NCBI GenBank assembly: GCA_000727475.1
Contig: KL647289.1
Span: 2,312,798 to 2,376,797 of the forward strand
From: Sarcocystis neurona
Lineage: Eukaryota > Apicomplexa > Conoidasida > Eucoccidiorida > Sarcocystidae
DNA: 64,000 nt
Direction: 5' to 3'
The notes beneath the pieces are model-generated. The model saw nothing but the letters and a program-made list of their open reading frames with translations. It had not been told where the DNA came from and searched no databases. This document shows positions 47,646-60,088 of this stretch, in pieces. A program made the position numbers and the translations under genes. The stretch's first letter is position 1; every line of letters starts with the position of its first letter.

Positions 47646-48205
47646 AGCCACCCCCCACACAGGGCGCGCAGCCCCCGCGGGTGTCGCAAGAGCTGGAGGA
47701 GGCATCAGGCAAGCGAACGATCCGTCCTGTTCAAAAGATATCAACGTGTACACACCACCAGCGACCGCCGAACGGAAGCGACAGCAGTAGAAATGCCAGA
47801 AGGACCAGAAGCACCGCCAAAATCTCCTGCAGCTTAAAAGTGACCAGCAGCTGTTCTACACAATCTTGCAGCGAAGTGTCACTGCTACGGTCGAACGGAA
47901 TGCAGAACAGCTCACCAGTTCCTTGAGCCCTCCACGGTGTGGGAGCGACGGCACGCAGAAGACATAGCTAGTTCTACGATGTGACAAGAGATACTGTTGT
48001 GATACGAACAACAGCTGCGCACGGAAGGTCATGAGCGTAGGAAGCATTCAATGACGAATCGCGTAGGGCATTGAGGCGTGGGTGGCGAAACGCGTACGAG
48101 ACTCAGGATGGTTTCCGAAAAGAGCGCATTCTCCATCGAATGGAAAGGAAATGTCTTTCCCGAGACAAGCGGCATTGCACGACTAACCCCCCGTTTCAAC
48201 TGCAG

Positions 48206-48212
48206 TGCATGC
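48206..48212. promoter_or_regulatory. TGCATGC box in divergent promoter region (first copy)
   Basis: Perfect palindromic TGCATGC, about 560 bp upstream of the RRP5 start codon. This core is a known AP2-type binding motif in apicomplexans. A role here is inferred from position only. Confidence 0.3.
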
Positions 48213-48640
48213 AACGCTACCACGGACGCTACAAGGCAGAGTAACGAGGAAATGAGGACGAGACTGCACCTCCCCTACTACGCGAAGTGAAATTCAGCTA
48301 GGATAACGTGAACAGTATGTCAGAAGGCAACGGGGATGTGGCGATCACGCAGGTGACACCGGTTTCCGAAAACCACACGCGGTACATTAGCGATACATGA
48401 GAACGTCGACGCTGTGTGGGGAGAGAATGAAGGTGACAAGTCTGACAACTGTGATGTAATGTAAGTAGGAACGACATAGGGAATCTCATTTCCTGCAGAT
48501 GTAGCCGTTGCAAGGCGCCGTCAAAAAGTCAAATGCGGCGCGCGTGCGTGGCGCTGGTTACGGTGAGTAGCCAGTCCCACAAAATGCATGTATAAAGTAC
48601 ATGCGTACACGCGTACATCCGCGAGCATCGACGGGTAGCC

Positions 48641-48647
48641 TGCATGC
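48641..48647. promoter_or_regulatory. TGCATGC box in divergent promoter region (second copy)
   Basis: Second perfect copy in the same spacer, about 1.0 kb upstream of RRP5 and 1.36 kb upstream of the plus-strand gene. Functional role inferred only. Confidence 0.3.
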
Positions 48648-50005
48648 CGCAGCTGCACTAGCTTCGGAGCCAAAGCACAGCCGCGTTGATCCGGCTTGCT
48701 ACGAAATCATTAGGGAAAGTCGTCGGTGAGGGGAGCAACGTCATTGGAGTCGCCGGACTGCCGCTACGCACCAAGATGCCACACTCCTCATAGGTACGGC
48801 TGGTTGTTTTCAATACCATGAGTGTGCCGTTTTCCCAAAAAGATTTGCCACCTCTTCTGACACCGAGGTAATTCTTCGTCGCCGTGTCGTGTAATGTGTG
48901 AGTTGACTGCCACGCCGTTTTGGGATACGGCCACACACGGTACGCAAGGGAGTCCCTCGAGGACAGTTGCGTACCAATTGGCATTTAAACCTTTGTAGAG
49001 CTGTGGTCGCGTTCATATGCAAAGGTCTATTTTGTGTGTGTTTCTTTCGCAGAAGCTGTCTGCCTGTACCTTGCCCGTGCGGGGTGACAATGACGACGGT
49101 TCGAATTTTTTACCGACTCATCCAATGTACCTCACCAGGTCGTGGATGAGTTGCTGCCTTCCACGCACGATCTGGTCACCAACTACGCAGCATCCAGACA
49201 AAGAGAGGAGAGAGGCAAACAATGATTGCACCCGTTGAGCACGTACACGCGTGCGTCCACACAGACAAAAGAAACGCATTTGATGTATTGCTGCAGCACA
49301 CACGCAACGACAAAGTTGCCCTTCTCTGTCGACATTTCAGCGTACAACACTTCTTGTGATCATTTCGAGCGAAACGTGTCATCCCATACCGGATCAAAGC
49401 GCATCATTGTCCCAATCGCCGTGTCAGTTTACATGGGTGTGATCTACACACACAAGGGTGGCATCGTTAAAGTTGTCGGTTGACGCCTCGCCCTCTATGT
49501 CTCTGTAAATTGAATGTGGCGGGGAACAAATATAAAGCTGTTGTAGCGTTTTAACAGCTGCTGCGATGGAGCTGTCAGCGTGCTCTCGCAGTCTCATCGC
49601 TGCTGCGTAACTCAGTGACCGTCTCTCAGCATGCTCTGCAGCGTACCTCGGTGACGCTGCACCGGCGTAACGGCTTCGGTAATGGATCGAGACTTGTTAT
49701 CTAAATGCTAGCTCCGGCATGCAGCAGAGGGATGTGCGGCTCCATGCACGCCGTCCAGGGCAGGCCGAATATCGTTAAAAAAATGGTTCCGGAGCAGAAT
49801 GCGGCGACGTACTTTCGCAGAAATACTCCTGTCAGGGATTTCACAGATGGCTCTGATCGAGCGAGCGTCACTAGTCTGCGTCCAGGAAGCGTCCGGCAGG
49901 GCGCGGTTTGAATGCTTTCGGTGCTGCTTTTCCTTTTGTCGCTGCTCACCAGGTGCTGGCACTCATGCACACGGCCTCGCATGAGTGAAGCAAGTGCGAC
50001 TGTGC

Positions 50006-53000
50006 ATGGTGATGGCGCTGTATGTGGCGGACGCGGCGTGGACTGCAGCAATCTCGGGGGGCACGTGGAAGGTATTGATCTCTGAAGCACTAGAGGCTGC
50101 ACCAGTAAGAGCAAGAGCGTCCCCCTGGCGGCTTGGCAGTTGCAACTCAAGCGCCGCTACCACCGGATCAGTTCGAACCCTCATAAATGCTACCAGATTC
50201 CCACGAGGGGCAGTTCGTCAAGAGGCACCTACGTCAGCAGCAAAAGCACTGGCGAATTCGGCGTCAGGAGTCCGCATGAAGGAGAGAGGTTGGCGCCCGT
50301 CACCGCGGCCGGCAGAGGCGACAAGTAGAGGGGACGCTGGTTCATTGAAAAGTCTTTCTGCTGACGCTGCCGTCGCATGCTTGCAGCTGCTGGCTGTTGA
50401 ATGCAAAGCAAATGTGCAGCGTCCAACAACAGAGGTCGTCAAGGATGGTGGCGCTACAGCAAACATAGCGCGATTGGCAGCAAAGTCGGCGGAGGTCCGG
50501 GGACGCGACAGAAGTTCAAATTCGGCAAAAGCGTTGGCGCAGGGAACGGAGATTGTAGCAGGTAGAGCCGCCGACGACAGCAGAGAGGTTGCAGAGGGAA
50601 GAACTGCGGGAACAGCCGCATTGGAGTGTGACGGGCTACACACACATGGGATGCAGGAAGAGGAGAAACTCCGCGCAGCGCGTGTGCTGATGCAGCTATT
50701 CGTGGAGAAGAAAGACGATCTTAGTGGAAGGTCTGTCCTGAAACTTCTTAATGCGATGTTAACTCTACGCATTTACGCTCGTGAGGTCCTTACTGAACTG
50801 GCCGAGACTATCCGGAGGCGCCTAGTGCGCGTGCTTCCCCCGGACGGCCTAGCCGCCATCGTAGGGACGTACTGCTTCTTTTTCACAACTCCTCAACAAT
50901 GGGCGAAGGCCGCTTCCGGCTCGAACTGCGTAACGCGCTTAGACCGTATGCCTGCGCCTGTCCAAGACTTACTCCGCGATGCGTTTGAGGAGATATGGGT
51001 GCGTGTCGGCCGCGCGCGGTACCACGCAAGGGCACTTCATGTGAAGGGTGCTGTCGTTTCTCAGGTTGAGGCGAACAGCGCCAAGTCTTTCCTCCCTAAC
51101 AAAGGCAGCGAGGAGCTGCCGTGCGATCACATCCTACAGCGGAATGCCGCTAACGAAGAGACAGCGGATTCTGCTGTTGGCGAAAATATGGACTGGCACA
51201 GTGTGAGCCAACGTGATGTGAACCACGCGAGAAATCCTCCAGTGGGAAGAAGAGAAGCCTTTTTCGCTTCTGTCGACGAAGAAAACCGCCTTTCGCGTGC
51301 AGGGGTCGTTTCCTGCGCTTGGGCGCTAAGCAGACTGACATTCTCCCGAAAGTCTATCCTGTCGGAGCACCTAAAGGAGTTCCTCACGGGAGAACTCTCC
51401 CTTGCCGCCAGGCCGTGTATAAACCATACTCGGAGCTCTTTGGTGCACGGCAGCATAGCGTGGAAAGAGGAAATGAGTCGACTGCAAGAGTGGGGCGCCA
51501 CAGCGGCAGCATTTATGCGCCTGCCTGGAGATCACAGCTCACGCGTAGCTGTGACCGCTAAAAACGAAGTCACGAAAGCGTTGCAAAATTTACGCCTGGC
51601 CCTGCTTCAGGACAAAAATACGTTTGTTCCGGATCCACCCCACAAGGCACCCCCTGGTGCCATGCTTGCGCACAAGCACATGATGGCTTTTTCCTCGCAA
51701 GCACGTGCGTCGATTATTGAAGGCTTCTACCTAGATGAACTTTTTCGCGGGCGGCTGCAGAAACCCAAGCGAAACGATTCTACAAGATGGTTGTCCGTAA
51801 CTGAGCGGTCGAAGCACTTAGCTTTCGCAGGGGCTCGGAAGGATCATCCCCTGACCATATGCGATGAAGATGCGGCTATTATTTGTGAAGCGGTTACCTC
51901 GGTGCTTCGGCTCTCCGCTGGAACTCAAGTAGGTGCAGCGTTTAATCAGCTTCTTTTTGACAGAACGCGAGGCAAAAAAACGTTTGACAGTCTATGTCAA
52001 AGCTGCGACTGTTGCACACGGTGCTGCGCTTTTCTGAAATGCGTAGGCAGTTTTGTGTCTCTGTGACTGCTGCAGCACGATAACGCTCCGATTCTCGAGG
52101 CGTTACAGGCGCTTCACGGTGAAGATCCGTTTATGTTTTCCCTCCCCAAAACCGATATTTGCTACTTTCTGGCAGCTGCGCAGGAGGGAGCTGTAGCTGG
52201 CCTGCAAGTAAGTGGGAAGGAGACCCTCATAGCGAGTCTTGAGCGTGGGATGACCCCGCACTCTTCCCACGGACCTCCCTCACTTGGTAACCCAGGAACG
52301 AAGGGATTTTTCAAACTGCCTGCTTTTCTTCACTGGACCATGTTGCTTTTCCCCCGTGTCGCGACAGCAGGTGAAGGCTTTTTCGAAATAATGCCCCCCC
52401 GAGTCTTAGCTCTACTGCTATCCATGCTGTCACTTCTGCCTGGCAGTCTCGCCACGTGCGAAGAGAGGAAGATAAGCCTTGCGTGTAATTCTGTAGAAAA
52501 AGGGCATGCAGTCTACTTTAATACACAAGGATACTTTCCGAGCCGGCAGCACAGGGATGCGCATTTTATAACGACACGAAGCAGAAAACAACAACGTACG
52601 TCTTCTTTTGTACGAGAAGACCTCGACGTCCAAATATTCGTTATGATTGAGGAACAACTGAGGAAGTTTTCGTGTGATCTCTGCCGGGTCGTCGTTGAGC
52701 GCGGTGCATGCTTCGGGAAACAGGACCTGGTGACCGCAATCTCCGCTATTAAACGTCTCGAGAGAGATGCGGTAAGCAGGTGGTTACAGGTGTACTACGA
52801 TGCACGCCTTCCATGTGATCCCACTACGCCTGTAGCGGTGGACGACCGCTGGGTTGGATGTTGGATGCGTGTTCTCGCAGCCGGCTTCCTTACGTGCTTC
52901 CTTACGTGCAGAAAAGCGTGCGTGTCGATTCCCAGGAAGGCCTAGCTTAAGAATTCAATGGTATTCAACTGCGGTGGCGGACCACTGCACGTATACGCAA

Positions 53001-54457
53001 AAGGTTTCAGGTTCACGACGATACTGGCACCCCCCCTTAAGGGACTACCTGTGGGCCCAATGCATCTGCAGCAAGTTTGTAGAGAGGTTCTGCCGTGTTA
53101 CTGTATGCAGCGCCAGCTTCCCTTCAGCGGTGGTAGCTGGCTGCAACATCCAGATTTCTCGCGGGTGCTCGATTGCCTACTGCGAGCTGTACGGAGGAGG
53201 CGCCAAAGCGGCTCTAAGCGGGTGCAAACTCATGCAGCCCGAGTCGGTGTAAGTCTGAGGTGGACACTCGTACATTGCAAGCGTAGCTAAAGACACATTC
53301 AAACGTAGTAGGACTTAAGTTCAATAGAATAGCTTTCAAAAGGCGTGCAAGTGAAAAAAATCGCAGAAACGCCGTCGGGGTTTGCTACGTGTGTATAGCA
53401 CCTAGAAGTTCTTCAGGTCGGGAAGCACCGGAACTGGAAATTCTCATTTTACGTGACCACCTTACATGATGTTTTTGTTGTAGAATGGTCGTGGCGAGTT
53501 CCGTGGTTATTGGCGTCCGTGCAGGATTCGTCAGCAGGCGCAATGCTGGACGCGTGGCACGCACACGGACAGCAGCTATCCGATGACGTGGACGAACCGT
53601 CTGGAGCAAACAGTAAACAGGGAGATCGAATTGCAGCCACGAAACTGAAGGGGGTGTTCTCGGCCGATAAGGTTGCGCAAGGACGCGATGATTCGAGCGA
53701 TGCGACACGCAGAGCAGAACAATGTCAGGAGCTACTGAAGTTCTCAGCGACGTATTCGACGGCCAAGGACGACTTCTCAATGTCTCAGGCATTGCCGACA
53801 TGGATGCAAAGCGACCCACCCATCGGTTTGTCTCATCCTGTCGAACGCCGGTGTGGGTCTGACACCGGAAAATGTCGAGTTTGTTTCACCGCTTCCTATC
53901 CTGCCGACGCAGGAGAAGACACCCGTCTGTGGCAACTCGTTTGTCATGTACTTCGGCCATGCTATTCAGAGCACAAAGTGAACAAGACTGCCCTAAACTC
54001 TCTCCTGAGTAGCGCAAAGGAGAGAAATTTTTGTGGCGGGAAGAGTGAAAATCGGAGTGTCCCAGAGTGCCCTAAGGAACGTACACCTTGCGAATGGAGA
54101 TGTTCACCGTCGTTTTGCTTTGAAGAGCGGATTAAAAACTCGGTTCGTTGTACAGCAGAACGGCAAAACACGGGAGCGTTTGCACTCCTAAATACCTGTG
54201 CTGGAGAAAAGCGCGACAATGAGCACGTGGTTAAAAGGCCTGAAGGTGAAGGTGACAGCGCACAGCACGTGAGCTATTTTCATGATGAAGAAAACTGCTT
54301 GCGGCAAGACCCTACAGTGAGCGACACCTTGTGGCATCACGTTTCAGGGGTGCTGCTGACAAAAATGATAATAATCCAGAGGTCCTTCTACCAGGCTGCT
54401 TGGTGGTGCGTACTATGGGAAACAGCAGTCAGTTCACTCGGCTCACCTTTTCTGTAG
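50006..54457 (+). CDS. Predicted alpha-helical-repeat protein (possibly organellar RNA-binding, RAP/FASTK-like), about four exons
   Basis: Exons: 50006-51928, 52076-52771, 53072-53248, 53417-54457, all joined in phase 0, giving about 1278 residues. Joins use CAA|GTAGGT to a CTGCTGCAG acceptor, GCG|GTAAGC to ATCTGCAG, and GGT|GTAAGT to GTTCTTCAG. A further donor-like GTAAGT at 52208 lies in an open frame and is read through. The protein contains amphipathic segments such as SVLKLLNAMLTLRIYAREVL, LSRAGVVSCAWALSRLTF, PILEALQALHG and PPRVLALLLSMLSLLPG. This Leu/Ala helical pattern is like that of apicomplexan mitochondrial RAP or octotricopeptide proteins. No C-terminal RAP domain is visible, so the family is a guess. 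The C-terminal exon (about residues 933-1278) is Cys/Ser-rich and of unknown role. The ATG at 50006 lies shortly after an in-frame stop; GTG is the only earlier start. Confidence 0.65.
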
Positions 54458-54525
54458 CATTGCTGCCTTTCAAGCACGCGAAGCGCTTCAAGTGCGACTG
54501 CAGTGTCTCTAAGGCTTGTTGCACC

Positions 54526-54562
54526 TATATATGTATATATATGCATATATATATATGTATAT
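54526..54562. repeat. AT-rich microsatellite
   Basis: Alternating TA/AT tract with interspersed TG and GC steps (TATATATG, ATGCATATATA, TATGTATAT), followed directly by a short GA run. Nearly self-complementary, non-coding, just 3' of the helical-repeat gene. Confidence 0.85.
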
Positions 54563-55779
54563 GGAGAGAGAGATGCACGCGTGAGCATTCCGAAGAGCAA
54601 AATTATGGTGTGCGGTACCTTCTCTCTCTCTCCGCATATCTGTAATCGTTGGGGAACAGCAGATGATTAACGTGTGGATGGTAACCTTTTGGCGAACACA
54701 CAAACCCACACTTGGCAGCTTGCGCCGTACGGACTTGTGGTGTTGACATCACAAGTGGGGTTGCTCGTAAGCGCACGGGTGGGCAGAGATTTGTCGAACA
54801 CAGAGGGCACGTAGCCCTGCACTCATTTTCACCAGCAAGAACTGAGGCATACGAACTGAGACAGCAGTTCTTATAATTGGCGGTGTGACTTTGCTAGTGA
54901 TTAGGCCTTGTCTAAAGTACAAAATCTCAATGATTGTAGGAACACATGTGCGTTGCGATGTCCTCTTCTCAAGGTTGCATGAGCACGCAGGTATGCATGT
55001 GCACGGCTACACTTGTGAGGCTGTCGCGGGGGCGCAGCGAAGATTATATCATAGCGCTCTAGGCGAGTGCAACGTGGGAATATCAGATGTGTTTATTACC
55101 TGCACGGCTCGTTTGTTCTCGTGAAACCTTCTTCAGGCGCGCTGCCGACGGCACATTTGGACTTGATAACGCAGGTGTCTGAGGTTCGACGCAGAGAACA
55201 GTTCCCTCGTTCGTAAGCAGGGTTAAATGCAGAACGCTTATAAAACACAACGAAAGGAACACGCGGGAGACGAAGGAGGGCGTTTCCACAGAGTCTGACG
55301 GCAGTCAGTGCGGTAGTCGAAATGCTGGCGAGGAGCGGCCGTCAACATCAAGACGGAGTACCCTTTCCGTATGGAAGCAATACGTTGTGAAAGGATCGCT
55401 CAGTAAGATCAGGCATCTTCAGGAAAATCTGCGGTGACACTATTTTGGACACCTACGAAGGAGATCCTGCAGCAAAATGGTTAGTGTGTATAAACTGTTC
55501 ATTAGCCGATGACCAGGTAGGAACATCGATGGGCTGTTTGCTGTGCAGTAAGCCATGTGACGCGCCATTCATCGCAGGCAGGAGCCGCGCTTGTGAAGTC
55601 ACTGCAAGCAGCCTGTAGTCGTCGTCCTAGTGCGTTCAGACCCGGGCACGGTCCGCTCGGCAGTGCCTCAGTGATACAAATCATAGTCCCGACGATGGCA
55701 CGTTGTGTGCTTTGTCAGGGTGTCCTGCAGCATGATATTGCAAATCACGGCCTCTTTCCTCATTAAGTCCGCGCAAGCG

Positions 55780-56097
55780 CTACAAAGGCGGGGCACCCAA
55801 TAGAGGAATTATTCGAGCAAATCGCTGCCATGTGTGGTTCCGTTCGTATACGAATGCGTCCAAAGTGCCTCCCTGGCTGCACGCCGTAATCTGCAAGTTT
55901 CTTGATTCCTGCGTGGTAGTGAAGGTGGAGACGCATTCTGATTCCGGGGCTGTATGTGCAGTTGTCTGCGTGGTGTACAGATGATCGTACGGCAAAACGC
56001 TACACTGTGTAATGTCTGTTTCCAAAAAAACTTTGTACTCCAGCTGTTCTGCAGAACGGCGCTGGCTGGAAAGGTAGTTGATTGCGTCGAACCCCAC
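55780..56097 (-). CDS. Possible orphan exon, hypothetical protein
   Basis: An open frame of about 105 codons reads GFDAINYLSSQRRSAEQLEY, then a Thr-rich segment with spaced cysteines, then FVYERNHTWQRFARI before a stop at 55780. The composition looks protein-like, and an acceptor-like GTAGGCAG precedes it near 56100. No upstream exon or donor could be linked, and the frame starts with GTG. It lies downstream of membrane-protein paralogue 2 on the same strand. It may be a terminal exon of a small gene or chance. Confidence 0.2.
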   Translation of the reverse strand: MGFDAINYLSSQRRSAEQLEYKVFLETDITQCSVLPYDHLYTTQTTAHTAPESECVSTFTTTQESRNLQITACSQGGTLDAFVYERNHTWQRFARIIPLLGAPPL

Positions 56098-56960
56098 GCT
56101 GCCTACGCGTGAATCCTGTTGCAGTGTTACTCTACCATTGCTGCGGTCGCAGTCAGGGCGCCCCTTTACAATGCGAGTCTGCCGAGCCCTTGTGTCGGTT
56201 ACTTAACAGTTTGGTACAAGTATCATATGCGAATGTTGGTAACACCCTGTGTCTGCCGCGTTAAAAACGTTCACGAGGATAAGGGGAGCAGTAGCACAAG
56301 CGTCAGCTGAAGAGGGAGAAATTGTTCCTGTCGTTCGGGATGTGCTCCGGCTTACAAAGGTAGGAGGTAGTGTTGTAACAGCAAGTCACATTCGAAGAAC
56401 GAAATGAGGAGAGCTGTTGCACCCACACATGCGTCGTGGTTAGAGCGGAGCATTTGTTCTCAGGGTGCAAGATATGCCTGTTGATTTTTCATTGTTACTA
56501 TCGCGCACGCAGCGTTTTCTTGAGTACCTAACAAGCAGCGTTGCCAACGCCCCGTAGCCAATTCACATCCGGCGGCAAGTCCTGATATAATCCTCCGCTT
56601 GTACGCGTTAATAATTTTCGTCTGTGTGTCGCCATGCTAGTGCTGACCCACTGTTGCAGGAGTGCGTGTTCAATCACTTCTCGGAAAAAGGTAACCATGA
56701 AAAATACGCTCAGGATGCGTCTTGGCGATTCGGCCGTGGATTGCAGGGGGTGAATGTCCCTCTAGCACTCGTGCAGTCACCCGTAGGACCCCTCGCGGCA
56801 GTAAGCAGTCCACTCGCTCGTAAACAAGGCTGAAAACATGCAGCCACACGTTTCTATGTTGCCTGTAACTTCGCGTATCATGTGTTACATCGCGCCGAAA
56901 GTCCTCGACAAAGAAGGAACCTGGTGCACACGTCTTCTGTATCAGTCCACAGAACGCCAA

Positions 56961-59900
56961 CTACTCTTCCTCATCAGCAGCGCCCTCGTCACCATCTGTC
57001 GACTTCTCAGATGATAGAATGAGACCTTCACTTTTCAAACTGGATACAACCGCATACAAACACATACAGAGTCCCGCAAATAGCATCAAGAGTGGCAGCA
57101 TAAGGCCGGTAACCGCGCCTCCTGTTAAACCACTAATGGCTATGAATACCAGTACAATACCAGACACGCCTACGACAACTCTTCTTTTTGTGGGACTCCA
57201 CTCTTTTTCCACCAGTGCTAGTTCCGGCCTACTCAGCTTAGAGCGGCCGAACTGCTCTAGGTCCGCGTATACCATAGAAGCTTTAGCTTTACTGTATTTT
57301 TCGGGTAAGTGCCACCGAAAGAATTGGGCTTGGGGAGAGGAGTAATGAATAAAGCTTGTGGCGCTGGACGGGTAGGAAACATGAGCGGAGTGGCTTTCTG
57401 GATGCATGTTAGTCCACATTTTGGCCACTTGTCTTCGTATAATGTGGTCTGCGAGTTCTCCCAGACCCTTGTTACCCGTAAGCGCCCATGTTTCTGACCC
57501 GCTTTTGAAGCCGTAGTAGAGAGCCAGGGCAACGACCTGTTCTGGGCTTCGTGGAGACGCGGTTGTTAAGGTTCCCGGAAGAGACCCACTGGTCGGAGGG
57601 TGTCGCAACATTTGACGCACGCTTTTCCTCACCAGAGACACAAGGATCTTCCGCGACCACTTGTGGCGAACGATAAAATTTATCACTTTTCCGAATTTAA
57701 CTTTTGACGTTTGGAAACCTGTAAGGCTCAGGACGTTGAGCAAGACACAGACATACCTTATTTCTCCCGAAAAATGTGCCCCAGTCCTGTGACTTACCGT
57801 AGAGAAGATCGGCGGCGGCAGTGTCGCGACATTTCTGTGCGAGCCTATCAAAAGCATGTACATCCGGTGTTCCTTGCAGCTCTTCAGGGCTCTGCGTTTG
57901 GCTTATGATACGGAGAGCATGACCGACGAAGTCATCCCCTGACGCAGCTTTTTGCAATTGGGGATATAGGTGTGTCTTATATTGCAAGTAGATTTTGAGT
58001 ATGGTGCAGTTAGATTCGACATTTCTCATACAGTCTTCCTCGTCGATGCGGATCGCCCCGCGCACTAGTTCAGTCCAGAAAACGGTCAATGCTTCCTGTC
58101 CAGTTATATTCACTTTTGCACCTTTATAATAAATGTGTATTCGCCGTCTTGCTGCTTCGGCGCATTTTCTCGTGGTCATGGACCAAAGCAGGCGCATCAC
58201 CACAGGGTCTGCCACGGGGGCTCCTGCCATCACTTTTAAGAAGTAAAAGCGTAAGCTCTGCACAGATGCGGTGGCGCACACCATAGTTTGATGAATTCAA
58301 ATGATGGGCGCAGACCAGTCTCTCTGTCAAGCACCATATACGTACAGTCACGCTGATTCGCGTGTTGGCGTACAAGTAGATGGTGAAGTCTCTATCAAAG
58401 ATGACAGACGTGCGGCCACGATAACATCCGTGTCAACATATTAGTACACCAGGTCTTACGTGTAGAAGACTCCGCTTCTCCGTCGATGATTTGGCTTTCT
58501 TACTCCATTTTCGTATGTGGTGGTTTAGCTTTCCATTCATTAGCAGATAAATAGTAGACGCCTTTGATATAACGGAGTCGAAAAGTTCTTGAGTATCGCC
58601 GATCGTGTCCTTGCGAAACCGGAGCCGATGTACTGTGTCAGCACTTAGCAGATGTTGCCGGACTACGTAGGGCGACGATGCTGCAAGCAGGAAAGGTTTC
58701 AGTCGTCCTCCACGCTGTCGAATACTTGCTCGAAAAGAAGTATCAGACAGGGTGCAATGCGATGCGTGAAGTCCTGGTTGTGTTTATTAGGCTGAGAGCT
58801 GCGCTTGGCAGACGCGCACGTAATCACGCGGACGGCACCGTCTTGCGAATCTCTCTAACGGAAGAGACCTCCATTCGTGTTACCCATAATAATCGCAGAT
58901 TCGCGTTTTCTGGCGATCACACTGAGTGCGCTCCGCTGACCTGCTGCGTCAGGTCTCCGTTCTGTAACGAGTGGATGCGTCAGAGGAATTCTGAACTCCG
59001 CCAGGCATTGCGCCGCTGACGGATAAGACCAAAAGCAAAACAAGTTGCCTACGCCGTGCGTCACATTCTCTGTACGGGAGGCACGCGGCTTCGAGGACCC
59101 GCTACGGTAGTTCGGTTTGTAGACAAGAAGTTGCACAGCCGCTGTACCTGTTGAGCTTGCTTGACAGTTGCGTTTCAGTTTCAACAACTCGTTATGCACC
59201 CACTTTGCCAGGTGCCTACACAGGCTACCTTCTTCCTCAGGAAACGCCTGGCAAAGTGTATAATATTCACTCCGAAATTCTGGGTCATCGGGGAAGGCGA
59301 CGCAGCTGAGAGCACCTAGGGACACATGACGTAGCGCGGGCGCAGAACAGGGCACGAAGGACGACCCCTCCGCGTCAGCGTCGAAAATATGTCTTTGCAC
59401 CTCTATGCTGCTTTGAAGAGTAAAGATAAAGGAGGAACATCCATCTTCACCCGTCCAACTGTTTCCTCCGTGTTGCAAAATTTGTTAGCTGACGACTTAC
59501 GCAGGTTTGACAGCCCGTAGCGGTTGGCATAGTCCTTGATGGCTTCTTTTTTGAATTCCCCCTCGTGCAGCTTTCGTGGGTGGAATATATGGGTTATTCT
59601 GTCCAGTGCTCGTCTGAACCATCTCTGCAGTGCGGAAAGCAGCACAGGCGGCGAACCTGCAACTCGACATCGGCTTGGCGCATAAGGATTGGCGGAGGGA
59701 CAATTTGCTCACGGAGTCATACCTTGAGTGTGCTTTGGTGTCTGCCGCGAGTAAAGGCCGTTAACTCAAAAAGACTACGCGGTAGAGAGACTGGTTTCGC
59801 CAGTGGCCCTGAGGAGTCGAGCAATGGCACGAACCTGATTGAAATCGAATGTGAGTTTGTGTTGCGATGCGCAGAGTGACTTGAAGTTTGCTGTGCATGC

Positions 59901-60088
59901 GAGTTCTGGAAGACTTTTTGTACAAACTGCAACAAACCTTTCTGAAAACTCCTCGTTCGGTGCGCATTGCTGCAAAGTGATCTGCTGTGTTCTCCATCGG
60001 TTACACAGTTACTCAGATGGTTGGACGTCGCCGTCTGTGCGATCCTTGAGACAACGCATAAGACCCAGAACGCAAAAATTTGTCTCAT
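56961..60088 (-). CDS. Predicted secreted/membrane protein, paralogue 2 of a two-member family, six exons
   Basis: Exons in transcript order: 60088-59723, 59624-59501, 59402-59148, 58680-58460, 58257-57798, 57718-56961. Phases 0,1,1,0,1 match at every join, giving 727 residues. The N-terminus MRQIFAFWVLCVVSRIAQTA is a clear signal peptide; a longer start at 60133 would add 15 residues. Residues 656 to about 701 are one hydrophobic block (VVVGVSGIVLVFIAISGL..LMLPLLMLFAGLCMCLYAVV), probably one or two membrane helices, followed by an acidic tail ending DGDEGAADEEE. The luminal part has spaced cysteines (SLCRHLAKW, DEEDCMRN, SNCTILK). Exon phases, the helical second exon (EFKKEAIKDYANRYGLSNL), the KW-containing segment at the start of the last exon and the C-terminal hairpin match the gene at 25365-29844. 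Function is unknown; surface, dense-granule or other secretory-pathway location is an inference. Confidence 0.78.

Larger units (their letters stand above)
47646..50005. other. Divergent spacer between RRP5 and the helical-repeat gene
   Basis: Contains the 5' regions of both flanking genes. Only short frames are present. Two TGCATGC boxes occur at 48206-48212 and 48641-48647. No exon or RNA gene could be supported. Confidence 0.55.
54458..56960. other. Convergent spacer between helical-repeat gene and membrane-protein paralogue 2
   Basis: The 3' flanks of a plus-strand and a minus-strand gene. It contains the AT microsatellite and one open minus-strand frame (55780-56097) that could be an orphan exon. 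A later exon of the helical-repeat gene cannot be excluded, because no RAP-type C-terminus was found within the called exons. Confidence 0.5.

Noticed and set aside
46984..47790. 268-codon plus-strand frame opposite the RRP5 N-terminus
   Set aside because: It is antisense to the RRP5 start region with no independent support.
50120..50185. tRNA-like B-box words (GTTCGAA) here and at a few other sites
   Set aside because: The isolated B-box-like words found (for example near 34052, 40648, 49096, 50169) have no matching A box or cloverleaf, and several lie inside coding exons.
58678..59019. Plus-strand frame starting MLQAGKVSVVLHAVEYLL
   Set aside because: It looks protein-like, but the opposite strand carries phase-consistent exons of membrane-protein paralogue 2 on both sides, and the frame lies largely in that gene's third intron, abutting its fourth exon.
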